Origin: Talpa occidentalis
Lineage: Eukaryota; Chordata; Mammalia; Eulipotyphla; Talpidae
Direction of reading: 5' to 3'
DNA: 64,000 nt
NCBI RefSeq assembly: GCF_014898055.3
Contig: NW_023601433.1
Location: 74,011,683-74,075,682 of the forward strand
In this document: positions 1-11,720 of the stretch, piece by piece
Layout: each line of letters opens with the position of its first letter
Numbering within the stretch: position 1 is the first letter of the stretch
Made by a program: the position numbers and the translations under genes
Notes under the pieces: model-generated
Told to the model about the DNA's origin: nothing
What the model saw: only the letters and a program-made list of their open reading frames with translations
The model's database searches: none

Positions 1-1880
1 TGAAAAAGAGATTTAAAACAGAAAAACACACAAACAGGAAAAATTTGAATTACATGGTCTTTAATTACATGGTCTTAAATCATTTTCATGCTCAATAATT
101 GGTGTCTGGTCTGTTATAACCAATACAACTAGTTTGTCCCAATGCCTAACCTAAGACTGGAGGAATATTCTGCAGTTCTTATTGAAAAGGTGAAAGTCCT
201 TTGTACACATTTGAATTCTTTCTAGCATATACTATACCATAGTTGGAATAGTTGGCTTTATAATCGATTACTTCGAGCTTAGAGAGCAGTTAATGATGGT
301 TATAGCTTCTCTATGCCAACTTGTCAGCCTATTCTAATACTGTGGAGCCAGAGGAGTTTTCATAATAATTATTTTTATCAAAATTATATTAGGGTTGGAA
401 GAATAATACAATGTCAGAAAGATCTATTGCTTAGACCTAAGAGTTGCTATCACAGGTGATAAATTATTTATAATGCCCAGCCTTAATACAGCAATGTTTT
501 CAAACCAAGAATTTGTAAATGTCCTTTGCAGATGCAAATTAACAGATTAATAAGGAAACAAGCTTTCTTGTACGAGAAGCTAGGATGACAGATTAGCTAT
601 TAAGAGCAATTTATAGGTCATAAGATATGAAAGTTGGCAAGAAACACTACCTCTGCTGGCTCTATAAATAGTAAAACTGCATTTAGTTTCCCAGAGGTAT
701 CCTGTTAGACATTTTAATTATACTATAAAAACTGCCAGAATTTATAATGGTTTCATTTTTTAAAAAAACTTGATGCTCCATGTAAACTTGATGCAATACA
801 ATAGGCATCTGTGCTATGTGCTCCAACTGCCAAGTTACAGCACATGGAAGAGTGTGTGCTACTTCCTCAACTTCCTCACAAAGGACTACAAATGATGAGG
901 TTAACACGAAACATCAGTGAAGAGGAATGTTACTCTCCACCAGGTTACTTAAGGATTCTCCTCTCCTTTACCTCCCAACACCTTCCACTATAGCCACATG
1001 CTATTCATCTAGGAAGAATTTTATTTTAAAAAACTCCCTTCTATATAGTTCTTTGGCCACAAACTGATGACCCAGTAAAAAATCTTAGCGTCTTGGTAGT
1101 TCTACTAGAGAGTTGAGTTTGATTAGTTGGGGGTAAATCCCTTACTCATTTGAAATAATGAGTTAAAATTGCATTTTTTGAAATTTATTTCCCATTCTGT
1201 TTCACCTACATCATCAATTTTATTTGGGGGAATGGAAAACAAGTAACCTGGTCTCAAATGAGTTTTTTATGATGTAACTCACTCAAGTTTCTTAAGCAAT
1301 AATTTGACCTGGATTAGTAGACATATTCCACCATAACACTCTTTTAGTCCAATCAAAACTGTTCCAACCCACACCTGCCAGCCAACCTGAATTTCAGTAG
1401 GCTATAAAACATTGTTCTGTAGGAGGTTGGGATGTAGTCAATCATTCTTTGAAGACAGTATTTACACTGAGTCATAAAATCTGGCTAATGTTGGGCAGAT
1501 ATAATGCAGAAATTTGAAGAGGAAGAGGGATAAAAAATGCATATGTGTGCAAGAGCAGATACAAGAGTTAGAGGGGACATTTCTTGGAAGAAAGGAAAGC
1601 TCATTTGCAAGGGTCAGCACATAACAATTTAAACAAGTAATCTTGAAACTGGATGGAAAGGAGTCCTTAAGGATCCTGAAAAGATGTTAGTAAATTAAGA
1701 AACGACTTAGAATTTGCTACCATCCATGAAGGAATATCATTATGGCCCTACGACAGTAAAGCATATTGAGACCTTCCAAAATTCATGGCTGCTGACTGTT
1801 CAGGAACAAATGGCCCACAATCTCAGTACTTTTGTTCATTCCAGCAGATTCACCCTCTATCCTTGTTGGAGGATTCCAAA
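1..1880. other. Unresolved AT-rich DNA
   Basis: I see no gene, recognisable repeat or RNA. Open frames here are short and lack recognisable protein features. Probably old decayed DNA. Confidence 0.5.
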
Positions 1881-1944
1881 TTCGTATTTTTGAATAGGTG
1901 AAAGAATTTTTGAGCTGAAAGAGGCCTTATAGATCACCTAATCC

Positions 1945-2097
1945 ACTGGTTTTCAAACTTTTTTTTAAACCAAATTATAAATACATGTGATTGGTGTGAT
2001 TAAGCAGGTAGTGGCTTAGGTTAACTTAGACTAAAGCACCTTAAGTCAATCTGTGGCACCCTGCAGTAGTCTTTAGAGCAGAGTTTCAAAATCACTT
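1945..2097. mobile_element. hAT-like DNA transposon fragment
   Basis: The left edge reads CACTGGTTTTCAAAC and the right edge is the inverse, GAGTTTCAAAATCACTT. This resembles the imperfect terminal inverted repeats of mammalian hAT MITEs (consensus CAGTGGTTCTCAAAC). It seems to interrupt an older repeat whose halves lie near 1915-1944 and 2098-2210. No 8-bp duplication is visible and the family is not determined. Confidence 0.4.
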
Positions 2098-2487
2098 ATT
2101 AACAACTCCTCACTATCTCCAAACTCAACAAGGACCACTAAAAGCAGGACTAGAGCTTAGGTCTTCAGACCCCCAGCTGGTACCCTCTTCACTCTGCTTT
2201 GCCAACATTCCATCATGCCATCTCAGACACCCAAACTCAAGCCTTCAGTGCCTTCTCCAAGTCTTCCTTACTTTTATAACTTCCATAATTTATAAAAGAA
2301 GTGAATGTCATCACTCTTTCTTCCAACAATCAGTTAAAAGCTCAACATTTTATCATTGACTTCCCTGTCTTTAGCAGCCACCCAAGACCAGCCTGACTGA
2401 GACTCCTGATATACCAGTTATAACTACACTAGCTTTTATTTAGTAATCTTTATTTTAATGCCTGGATAATAATGGTCTTAGCAATTC

Positions 2488-2692
2488 CAGCATAGTACAG
2501 TAATTAGAAATAAGTTTGAACCCTGTCTCTGCCTTAAGGAAATTTTTTACTATTTCTGTCCTTTTTTCCTTATCTATAAAGTGATGGTACTAATATCTAT
2601 CTCAAGGCATTATTATATGCATACATTTAAAGTGCTTAGAATTGGGCCTGGTACACAGCAAATATTCAATTGCTACTGCAAGCTGTTATTAT
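2488..2692 (+). mobile_element. MIR SINE
   Basis: Diverged MIR in sense orientation: the internal part around the 'cttatctataaagtgatgg' block, then 'cctggtacacagcaaatattcaa' at 2648-2670, match the ancient tRNA/CORE-SINE consensus. Confidence 0.6.
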
Positions 2693-3018
2693 AGATGCTA
2701 GATACCAATAAAACTGAGTGAATTAAGTAATTTTTAAAGTCTTATTTACATTCATTTAATCTGTTTTCTACATTTATTTAAATTTTAAATGTAACAAATT
2801 AGTGCCTTCCTTCCCTCCTTTCTTTGTACATTAATTTAAAAACCTGAAAATGTCATTTCCTTTGTGTGGCATTTATCACTGTTCTTTTGGCACAGAAATT
2901 ATTTAGACACAAGTACAATAAACATTCCTTTTCAGGAATTCCCAAAGACATTACACAAAGATCTTAAAAAAGAAACAATATATTCATTGAAGTTAAAATT
3001 TTAAATAAGATCCTATAT

Positions 3019-3032
3019 ATTTTTTAAAGTAT

Positions 3033-3067
<35 letters not shown>

Positions 3068-3313
3068 TACAAGCACTGGGTACAGTCAGAAGCGCGGGAG
3101 GGTGAGAGAATTCACCAGAGCCAGAGCGGGGAGCAGAGCAGGCAGAAGGACTCATACACTGCTGAGGGGAGCAGCGGGCGGCAGGAGAGGTCTGCACACC
3201 ATGTGGGACCCTCCTCCGGTAGCTGGGGAGCAGCCAAGGATCGAACCGGCACTGCAGAGGCTGCAGGCAGCTTCGCACCCCAGCACTCAACCACTGCGCC
3301 ACCGGGGAGACCC
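3019..3313 (-). mobile_element. tRNA-derived SINE, subfamily I, full length
   Basis: Flanked by a perfect 12-bp TSD (AAGATCCTATAT at 3007-3018 and 3314-3325). On the minus strand it starts GGGTCTCCCCGGTGGCGCAG, with A box TGGCGCAGTGGT and B box GGTTCGATCC about 55 bp apart, then a GC-rich body ending GACTGTACCCAGTGCTTG and a long (AAAT)n tail. The anticodon-side arm reads CTGCAGCCTCTGCAGTGCC, which differs from subfamily II in this window. The family is T+ type: poly(A) signals precede the tail. Mobilised by L1 in trans (known for such SINEs). Confidence 0.85.
3029..3068. repeat. (ATTT)n microsatellite in SINE tail
   Basis: About ten ATTT units, being the expanded AAAT tail of the minus-strand SINE at 3019-3313. 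Confidence 0.9.
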
Positions 3314-3572
3314 AAGATCCTATATTTTTAATGTTAGCTTACTATAAAAATATCCAAGCTGACATTAAATATAGGTTACATTAATAGATAAAATTTCTAA
3401 TTACAAGTGTGAATAAATTCTTCATCATGCTGGTTTTTAAATTTGTTTTTCAGTGGCATGCTTTGTTTTGGTTGAAAGTAACTACCTGACAATGTACTAA
3501 AGTTTCAAAAGAAATAAATTTTAAAGTAAAAAGCAATGATTCAAATATTTTCTATTAAAAATAGTAAGAAAA

Positions 3573-3686
3573 GGGCCTCCCCTGGTGGCACAGCAGTTGA
3601 GAGCTGGGTTGCGAGGCTGCCCGCAGCCTCTGCAGCGCCAGTTTGATTCCCCGGCCACCAGCGAGGGTCCCACCAAAAAAAAAAAA
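3573..3686 (+). mobile_element. Short tRNA-SINE (head only)
   Basis: Carries only the tRNA-like head: A box TGGCACAGCAGT, B box GTTTGATTCC, then 'gagggtcccacc' straight into poly(A). The 3' body present in the other copies is missing, so the element is about 113 bp. A 16-bp TSD (AAAAATAGTAAGAAAA, 3557-3572 and about 3687-3702) flanks it, so it inserted in this short form and was not trimmed afterwards. Subfamily I by its GAGGCTGCCCGCAGCC arm. Confidence 0.75.
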
Positions 3687-3704
3687 AAAATAGTAAGAAA
3701 AATA

Positions 3705-3978
3705 GGGACCTCCCTGGTGGCGCAAGGGGTTAAACACCACACTATGAAGCAATCTGCAGACTCTGCAGCGGGAGTTTGATCCCCAGCCGGCCAGGGAGCA
3801 ACACACACGGTGTAGCAGACCTCTCCTGTCTTGCCCGCTGCTCCCTCAGCAGTGTATTTCAGTTAGTCTGCCTGTTCTGTTCCCACTCTGTCTCTGGTGA
3901 ATCCTCTCACCCTCTGCATCTCTGGCCTGTACCCCAACTCTTGTATGCATAAATAAATAAATCTTTAAAAAAAAAGTT
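3705..3978 (+). mobile_element. tRNA-derived SINE, subfamily II
   Basis: Begins GGGACCTCCCTGGTGGCGCA; A box TGGCGCAAGGGG, B box GTTTGATCCCC, and the body ending 'ctgtaccccaactcttgtatg', then AATAAATAAATC TTT and poly(A). The flanks GTAAGAAAAATA (3693-3704) and GTAAGATAAATA (3979-3990) are a 12-bp TSD with one mismatch. The left TSD overlaps the right TSD of the neighbouring short SINE, so the two elements share a target. Confidence 0.85.
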
Positions 3979-4024
3979 GTAAGATAAATACAGGACATGG
4001 GTGAAGGGAAGAGCATGAGATAGG

Positions 4025-4130
4025 TCAGCCTGTCTCACCAGATTGTCCTTACTCACCTCTGTGACTTCAGTGTCTAGCATAAAGCCTGGCACATAGCAGG
4101 CACTCACAAACATTTGAACAATAAAATTCT
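4025..4130 (+). mobile_element. L2 3' end
   Basis: Matches the conserved L2 3' terminus: 'gtgtctagcataaagcctgg', 'cacatagcaggcactcac' and 'aaacatttgaacaataaa'. Confidence 0.6.
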
Positions 4131-4249
4131 TAGTCATGGAACTTCTAGTGTGCACAAATATACAAAAGAAGAAACTCCACCCTTCAAGGTAAGAATACCA
4201 GAATGAATGTGCAATATCAATACCTCTCAACCTCTAGCTCTCTTGAGGA

Positions 4250-4835
4250 AAATTCTAGCATGCCCAAACTTCTTACAACTACAAGAATATGGACTACATA
4301 GACACAGATGTTTCTAACTTGCTACCTTCCTTGGTGTCTATTTAGAGCTCCTGATCCCTCACATATGCCTCTATTCTACTGGCTGCCCCTTATTCAGTCA
4401 CATTCTTGCTATGTCTTATAAAATCTGCTTTGCATTGTGTACCTGAGACATGAAATGATTAAACAGGAGCCACAATTATTTTTGGTATAATAGTATTTTT
4501 CTTACCAATAATTGTAATCATAAGCCCAAGTTAGAGTCTAGGGAAATTAGTAAACTACAGATTCTTTAAAGTCTTTCTTTGAAAAAATATATCATAATAA
4601 TAAGTATGAATACTATCCTCTGAGAACCAAGCATACCATATTTCATCAAATTGAAGTTGTCATCAACTTAAGATGCACATTATAATAGATACCACAAATA
4701 AGGAACAAAAATGGTGCAATGATAGTGTGCCTATTTATTGATTGCAAAATTGTCCTGTTTTCATAGATAGTGAAATGTATAAAAAAAAAAAAGGAGCATC
4801 TTAAGAGTCAATGAATTAAAAAATAGCAGGTGTTT
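4250..4835. other. Unresolved DNA
   Basis: Nothing recognisable apart from a 12-A run at 4781-4792. Confidence 0.5.
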
Positions 4836-4837
4836 TA

Positions 4838-5012
4838 TTTACATTATCCCCTTCCCCCAAGTCCTACAAAGTAGAAACTTTTATCTTCATTTTACAGATT
4901 AAAAAGCAGACAATAAAAAATAAGTGGTCCAGAGTCAAAAACTAAGAAAAGCAAAAATGGGATTTGAATTTAGGCCTACCTGACCGAGTGTTTTCATTTT
5001 ACTGCCTTGATT
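4838..5012 (-). mobile_element. MIR SINE
   Basis: Antisense MIR: 'ttcattttacagattaaaaa', 'gggatttgaatttaggcc' and 'gtgttttcattttactgcc' follow the reverse-complement consensus order. Confidence 0.55.
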
Positions 5013-5019
5013 CCCCGCC

Positions 5020-6480
5020 CCCCTTTGTCACCTGAAATCCCAGACAAAAAGTGAAGAAGAAGGTAAGGGAACTTGCTCTGAAAAGGACCAGTTATTATTG
5101 CTGTTTACAATTAGGTACTTAGCATAGTTTAGCAGGCAGGTGTTTCTAATTTGCAATATTTAATAAAAATGACTATTGTCAAACTGTTTTACAAACCAGA
5201 TACAGATGCAGAGTTTTATTGAGACTGAGGAAGAAAAAATTCTGTAACAGTTCTGCTACACTATTATTTTTGATCCCCTTACAATTTTTTGTTCTCACCT
5301 CCCTTGATATAAAAACTACTTGTCTTCAAGTTTGCCAATCTACCCATGAGTCTAAAAAGAGATGCATTTTTTTTGATTAGCATTATCCTCACATAGATAA
5401 ACAGTGATATTAAGTGAAATGTTTAGAGAATATTCCAGGTCCAGCAATGATTAATGTATCTGGCATGACTAAAGAATCCCCAGAAAGCTATTCACAAATA
5501 TCTGTATTACAGACATTCAGAAGATGTGTTATCATTCAGATTTAAGTTTACTCTGTTTAGGGATAAAGATTATTTTCAACAGTAGTATTGAGCTATGAGG
5601 TCAGGTAGGACTGCTCAAATGTGCTATAATAAAGTATATGTGCTGGGAACTCAACAGGAAGAATTATCCCAACTCTTCCAATGGCACAGTCTGCTTCTGG
5701 AAGATTCCACTAAAAGTATTATGGTATTAAATAGAGACTGCTGGAAATCATGTTGTTTTATGGAAACCTCAGAAGCCTCTTTCTTAAAAAAATTGTGAGA
5801 TTAGGAATGGATTGGTTTACTTTGCTTCAATTAAATGTTTAAAAAAAGGGGTTGGGTGTGTGATGATTTGGTCACTATTAAAGAGAGAACACGGTGGGGA
5901 AGAGAAGGTGAAGTGGTGAGTGATGACAATTCTGATGATGCCCCATTCCAGATGGGGGTGAGATACAGCCTTTTCCTGCTCTGGCTTTTTTCCAAGAAAG
6001 TAGCAGCACATTTTCCCCATAATAAAGCATATGTTCTATCATATCTGACTACATCTGAAGTTTATTCTACCTAATTTTACAGTTCAGAAGAGGAGAGAGA
6101 AAGGAAATGAAGGAGAAAGCTGGAGGATAAATAAAGTTTTGCATCCCAAGTTCCAAGATTACTCCACTGGTAGTAACTTCATTCTGTTTTTGCTTATATG
6201 TTAGAATCAAAAATAGAAATACTTGAGACGGAGAGTCACTAAAGGACACTAAGTGATGGAAAGAGATTATGATTAACCTATGATATTTAGAAGGGATGCA
6301 AAATAAAGAATGGAAAGAAGTAAAAAATTACCAGTACTAAAATAATCTATCAGATATGTTTTCTCATAAATATAAAAGTGTAATAAACTGAATTCAATTT
6401 AAAAGAAACACATGACCTTGATTTGTATTTAATGAGTTGTTAAAAAGACAGAACTAATTTTCTACCTGTTTTTTAGTGTA
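5020..6480. other. Unresolved AT-rich DNA
   Basis: No repeat family or gene recognised. Several 60-80 codon open frames occur at 5595-6249 on both strands, but they overlap one another and carry no recognisable motif. Confidence 0.5.
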
Positions 6481-6585
6481 ACAAAATTAAACACGATGCA
6501 CCTTGATGAACCAATGATAAAAGGCAGAGGCCACAACGCATAATCTCACTCTAGACTCTAGTCAGATATATGCTGGTCTTTTGCA

Positions 6586-6852
6586 GGAAAAAATCCAGAT
6601 GTGCCCAAGGGAGTTACATTTCCTTCAGGAATGCTCCGTCCAACATCTTCTAACAAGATAAACGGGTCCTCACACTTCTCATGGGTGCCATTAGAGACAA
6701 AACCAGAGCACTACATTAAACATGTGTCGGTACTTGAGAGCAATGTGGTGATTAAGTCAGCTGGGGGCATCAAGGATGTGCTTCAGGGGGTTGGTAATAA
6801 GAGTCTGGGAGATATATTCATCATTGGATGCTTAATAAAATCCTCTGCATAA
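6586..6852 (+). other. Unexplained 267-bp open stretch after an acceptor-like site
   Basis: A CTGGTCTTTTGCAG-like sequence ends near 6588 and is followed by an uninterrupted frame to the TAA at 6850-6852. The translated segment is about 87 residues, of balanced composition (for example FSWVPLETKPEHYIKH in the middle), less A/T-biased than surrounding shadow frames. I recognise no domain. It could be a decayed retrocopy, an unlisted repeat, an exon, or chance. Confidence 0.2.
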
Positions 6853-7020
6853 CAATGCCCACTGGGAATTCTAAGTAACTCACGCATACTGTGAATACCA
6901 GCTGTGTTCAAAGGAGACTGGCCTCACCACAATGACACAATCTAGAATGACATTGTGGGCACTTTACTTCAAGAAACATCAAGAAGATGAATGTTTTACA
7001 AAACTAACAAAGAATACTTA

Positions 7021-7170
7021 AAATTTTATTTATTGATTCACTCATTCAATAAACATTTGAGTGCCTACTAAGTCCTGGAGCGTGGGACTATAAAGATAAA
7101 CGAGACGAGGCATCTGCTACAGTCACTCATAGCTTGGGAGAAGACACGCTGGGGAAAGTAGGCAACAGAT
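7021..7170 (-). mobile_element. L2 3' end, antisense
   Basis: 'cattcaataaacatttgagt', 'gcctactaagtcctggagcg' and 'gcttgggagaagacac' follow the reverse complement of the L2 3' end. Confidence 0.6.
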
Positions 7171-7816
7171 CACTAGGTAACTATGGCGAATGAAACCTCC
7201 AAGTTTCTCAGCTTCTGTCAGAAAACCTGGAAACACAATAGCAAAAGAATTTTTTTAAGCTGTAAGTCTATGAAAACAAAGACTGAGAAAGATGCCAGTA
7301 CATGAGAGACTTCCACAAAATTCGGGAAGATGGAAAGCAGATGGATGAATGGTAACTGACTTAGCAGGACAGGAAAAACAAAACCAAGCTGCTTGCAAGG
7401 AGGTGTGCCAAGATCAGCTGCAGAACCCTGGAAAGAAGTGGGAATGGCTGCTCTAAGACTTCTGAAGTTCAGGGAGAAGGGTGCAGAGCTAACACAGAGT
7501 AAGGCATATAAGTTTGTTTAAGAAGTAGAGTTCTGCTTCCCCAAATCTGACAAAAGATGGAAGTCCACTTTATGCAGACATTTAGAGATGAAGATAGACA
7601 GGAAAAAAACTACACTAAAAACAGGGACATCAGTGAAAAATCTGCATCCTGATTGATGAGATTATCCTCACAAGGCATCAGCTTTAGAAAGTGCTTTGCT
7701 CACTTCCTGCTATGTGGCAGTTACACATACATCTACTGGCAGCAGACTGGAAGTTTCTGGAGAATTCCCCCCTCCCCAAAAGAAAAATATGTACAAATTT
7801 TAAAACTCACTGTCTT

Positions 7817-8610
7817 GGTATATTAAAAAATGTTCAACATCACTGAGAACCAGGGAAATGCAAATCAAAACCACAATGAGATACCACCTCACACCAGTGA
7901 GAATGGCACATATTAAAAAAAAAAAAAAACAAACAGGCAACAACAAATGTTGGCGAAGATGTGGACAAAAAGGAACCCTCTTACACTGCTGGTGGGAATG
8001 CAAACTGGTCCAGCCACTATGGAATACTGTGGGGGGTGGACCCTCAAACTATTAAAAATGGAGCTACCATACAACCCAGCAATTCCACTTCTAGGAATCT
8101 ACTCAAAGATCACAAAAATGTTAATTCAAAAGGAAATCTGCACTCCTATGTTTATTGTAGCACTATTTACAATAGCTAGATATGGAAACAACCCACATGC
8201 CCAAAAAGGATGAGTGGATCAAGAAGATGTGTACATATATACAGTGGAATACTATTCAGCAATCAAAAAAGATAAACTCATACCATTTGCAGCATCATGG
8301 ATGGAGCTGGAAGGGATCATGCTCAGTGAAATAAGTCAGAGGGAAGAGGAAAATACTGGATGGTTTCACTTATGGTTTTCACATAGGGAAAACAAACAAG
8401 GAATGGGAGGGAAGACAAAAATAGCAGGCAAACTATAAATTGGAGACATTCAGCTGGGGGCGGGGGAGGGATCAAAACAGGAGAGAGAAGAGCACAAGAG
8501 ACTCTGGTGAAGGTTCAGGGGTATCTTTGTGGTGGTAATTTTATGGGTGTTACACCTGAGAGGAGAATGAACAATGATATAAAAAAAATCAAAAAAAACC
8601 CAAAACCCAC
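7817..8610 (+). mobile_element. 5'-truncated L1 (ORF2 C terminus and 3' UTR)
   Basis: Starts GGTATATTAAAAAATGTTCA, equal to 56623 in the full-length L1 of this window, and runs through the ORF2 C terminus, a G-rich 3' UTR (8454-8470) and an A-rich tail. The Cys-rich segment ([18 protein letters not shown]) is readable at about 7949-8003, but frames are broken. TSD CTCACTGTCTT (7806-7816) / CTCACTATCTT (8611-8621), one mismatch. Older than the 51619 copy by divergence, and its 3' UTR differs in sequence. Confidence 0.8.
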
Positions 8611-9119
8611 CTCACTATCTTTTCAACCTGTAGTGAATCCATCTGTGCACAGACCCAGCCAACCATACAGAGGCTCTACTAAGTTGTTAGTGCTCTGCTC
8701 CTAATTATGAATAGTCAGCCAAAGATTACCAGACATTATGAAGAAATCTCTAATCTGAAATATAGCAATCAAATGAATAAACAAAAAAGGAACTCAGAGG
8801 GAATAGATATAATGAAAGGATGATAATAAAATACTCCCCCCCAAAACATGAAGTTTTCAGAGTCATAAAACACCACACTATAGCTACATAAAAAGAACAT
8901 CCAGAAAGAGAAGTCTTCAAAATTTTAAATGATAGCAAAAAACAGCACATGAAGTAGAACAAACTGAGGAAGAACATTACTTCAGAGGAAGTAGTGCTTA
9001 AAAAAAACAATAAAGAAATAGAGAAAAGGGAGAAGGACAGATAATACACTGAGAGGAGTCACCACGAAAGCTCACATCTGAATATAAAGAGCCAAGAAAG
9101 CAAATAGCACCTTTTAAAA

Positions 9120-9506
9120 AATACTTTATTTTATATAATTCTTACATGATTTTTCATTTGTGCACAATGTATGCATTTTCATTTGGGTTATATTCCCCAT
9201 ACAATTGCACCCCCCCTTATTTTGACCCTAATCCTTCCTCTCCCTGCCCCCACCCCCTGTAGTGTGTCTCTGGTTTATAGTTGCTTGTTGATTTTGTTTT
9301 TTACTTAGTATTAATTAGTCTTTTTCCTGGTCTCTTATTTAGGTTTTCTAAATTCCTGCTATAAGTGAGACCATCCGGTATTTTTCTTTTTCTTTCTGAC
9401 TTATTTCACTGAGCATGATCCATCCTAGCTCCATCCATGTTGCTGCAAACTGCATGTGTTTATCTTTTTTGATTGCTGAGTAATATTCCATTATGTATAT
9501 GCATCA
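9120..9506 (-). mobile_element. 5'-truncated young L1, 3' end only
   Basis: Minus-strand copy of the last part of ORF2 and the 3' UTR ending in the T-rich stretch 9116-9138. A perfect 14-bp TSD AGCACCTTTTAAAA lies at 9106-9119 and 9507-9520. The poly-C run near 9210 is the complement of the L1 3' UTR G-run. Inserted in the HAL1-like element. Confidence 0.88.
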
Positions 9507-10224
9507 AGCACCTTTTAAAAGAAAATTTTCTAGAAATTAAACACATGAGATGGTGTGCAACTGAGAAGGAAAAAACTGTTGTGAAATTTCAGAACAACAG
9601 GAATAAAGAAAATGCCACAAAATATTTAGAGAGAAAAATGTGCTAATATACAAATAGGAATCAGAGTAGAATATGGCTTCTCAATAGCAAATGAAATCTG
9701 AAGGACAATGGATCAAGTACTGTCAAAATTCTGGGAGAACAGCATTTCAATCTAGAATTCAATTATAGTCAAACTTTCAACCAAGGTTGAGGGTAGAATT
9801 AAATATTTTGAAGACAAAGTCTCAAAAACTTTACCCATCATGCATCTTTTTTCAGAAAACTAATGGAGGTGTGCTCCTGCAACATAAGAGTGTAAATCAA
9901 CAAGCAAGATGCAATCCAGAGATGGGCTACAGGTTAGGAAAGAGGAGAAAGGGAGTCTCAGGATCATAGGAGAGAAGTCTCAGAACAGCAAGTGTGCAGG
10001 GGCCTATGGAAAAGTTAATTAAGTTTGGAGTCGGACACGAGAGCCTGCAAGGATTTCTCCAGAAAAAAAAAAGTATAGATTACTCAGTGTGTTTGGCACT
10101 CTAGAAAAGTTTTATAGTCCAGTTGGAAAGTCTTATATTAATGACTGGCACAAGAAAAAGGCAAGCAAAACCATAGTAACAACAAAAACTAAAGCAATAA
10201 TTAATTCCGATTTTGTAATATAGT

Positions 10225-10385
10225 AAGATCACTGGAGCAGCATAAAGGATGGACTGTGGCAGGAGCATGACTGGAGGCAGGGAAGATGGGGCAGGAGGTG
10301 ATGACAAAGGGCAGAAGATATGAGGACCTAAGCTAGAGCAGCATTAGTGGGGATGGAGGAGGGACCAACTTAAAGGGATAGAGAG
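10225..10385 (-). mobile_element. L2 fragment, antisense
   Basis: 'actggaggcagggaagatgg' and 'gaggacctaagctagagcag' correspond to the antisense L2 body ('gggcctgaactagggtggtggc' type). Confidence 0.45.
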
Positions 10386-10589
10386 CTGGTAGGGTAACTT
10401 CCTGTACAGGCTCAACCTGACCTTAACCACAGAGTCTTGCTGATGAAAGTCTAAGGCAAATGGAAAATTTTTAAAGGGAAATAAAAAAGGAGAGTCATCA
10501 TAACCACAGTTAATTAACCAGGTGTAATACTCAGCATTGTTTTTCTCATTAGGAAGTCTAAATAGTTTCAAAAGGCTTTGATAACTACT

Positions 10590-10745
10590 TACTACTAGAC
10601 TACTGTGCCAGGCACTTTATAAACAACAGAATTAGGAGGTGCTGTTATTCCCCATGTTACAGATGAGACATAAAGAGGTAAAGTCACATATTCACATTTC
10701 CGACGAAATGTGTAAAGAGAGTTAAACACAAGCCAGCTGTGTCCA
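10590..10745 (-). mobile_element. MIR SINE
   Basis: Antisense MIR: 'actgtgccaggcactttata', 'ttattccccatgttacagat', 'gagacataaagaggtaaagt'. Confidence 0.6.
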
Positions 10746-10794
10746 CAACCTGTTCTGTTAACTGCAGTATTTATTCTAATAACTACTTAAAATA

Positions 10795-11030
10795 ATAATT
10801 ATCACCTGCTATTGGAGTACCTTGTGCCAGGCACTGACCTAAGCATTTTACATGTATTAACATATTTAATCTTCAGAACAATCTTATAAGAAAGATAGAT
10901 ACTATTATCATCCCCATTTCACAGGTGAGAGATGATTGACTTGCCCAAGACCATCCAATTAGTAAGACACTGAGCAAGGACTCAAGCCTGGTCGTTCCAG
11001 CTCAAGATCTCGTACTATAGTCTGCTGCCA
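10795..11030 (-). mobile_element. MIR SINE, near full length
   Basis: One of the clearest MIRs here: 'accttgtgccaggcactgac', 'catttaatcttcagaacaat', 'atcatccccatttcacaggt', 'gacttgcccaagaccatcca' and 'aaggactcaagcctggtcg' occur in antisense consensus order. Confidence 0.8.
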
Positions 11031-11319
11031 CATGTAACACCTTCTCTGAAGTTAGGTTGTTCCCTCTAAGTCTCCTTCTTTCCTATATCCAATGGTGGGC
11101 AAGTCCTACTGAATTGATGTAGCACACAGTGGCCAGCGAATGTTTTATTTGGTTCACAGTTGTTTTGTAATTAGGAAACCTCACTTTAAAATCAAGGCAA
11201 ACTCTGACAATATCAACCCTTATTACACAAAGAAAAAAAAAACACTTTGATGAATAGTGGATGTTCTTAATGTTCAATGTATGTATGCATTTTCAAGAGC
11301 CCCATAAATCCCATCACTC

Positions 11320-11720
11320 CCCACACTTCACTCATTTGCAGTACTGTCTGGCTCCTTTGAACATTTTTTGGATATCCTTGCTCTTACTTTTGAACTTTCC
11401 CACACTGGGCCTCTTGAATCTCTTGTATGCATCACGTTGAGTCTCTTAACAGGTTATCTGGCCTCTACCACCTCCATTCTACTACTCTACTAATTTCCCT
11501 AAAGCATAGCTCTGATTATGCCATCCCTTTGCTTAAAAACCTTTGATGACTTTCCAATGCATACTAATCCAACCCCTAGGCTTGGCAACTAATGATTTTC
11601 ACAATGTAATTTCAGCGTTCTTTTTAACTGTTATCTCCCTCTTTATAACCCAGACCTCCTGGCATATTTGTTCTTCTCTAAACATTCACTTTATTTCCTG
11701 CTTCTAGGCCTTGATTCAAA
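11320..11720 (+). mobile_element. L2 fragment
   Basis: Sense L2 body: 'ctctgattatgccatccctt', 'tgcttaaaaacctttgatga', 'ctttccaatgcatactaatcc' region, then 'cctcctggcatatttgttct' near 11657. Confidence 0.6.

Larger units (their letters stand above)
7180..10060 (+). mobile_element. Probable HAL1/old L1, interrupted
   Basis: Old L1-type sequence in three blocks (7180-7805, 8622-9105, 9521-10060) separated by two younger L1 insertions. The last block has the stretch 'agaattcaattatagtcaaa' followed by 'gacaaagtctcaaaaacttt' (9756-9833), typical of the ORF1 3' part of HAL1 and related old L1 families. The middle block has the 'cagccaaagattaccagaca' piece (8717-8736) expected upstream. Assignment is from memory of the family and boundaries are approximate. 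Confidence 0.45.

Noticed and set aside
3102..3347. Three overlapping frames of 67-81 codons
   Set aside because: They fall inside the SINE at 3019-3313; GC-rich SINE bodies give long chance frames.
3521..3808. Frames of 83-95 codons with Phe runs
   Set aside because: Translation of two adjacent SINEs and the poly(A) between them.
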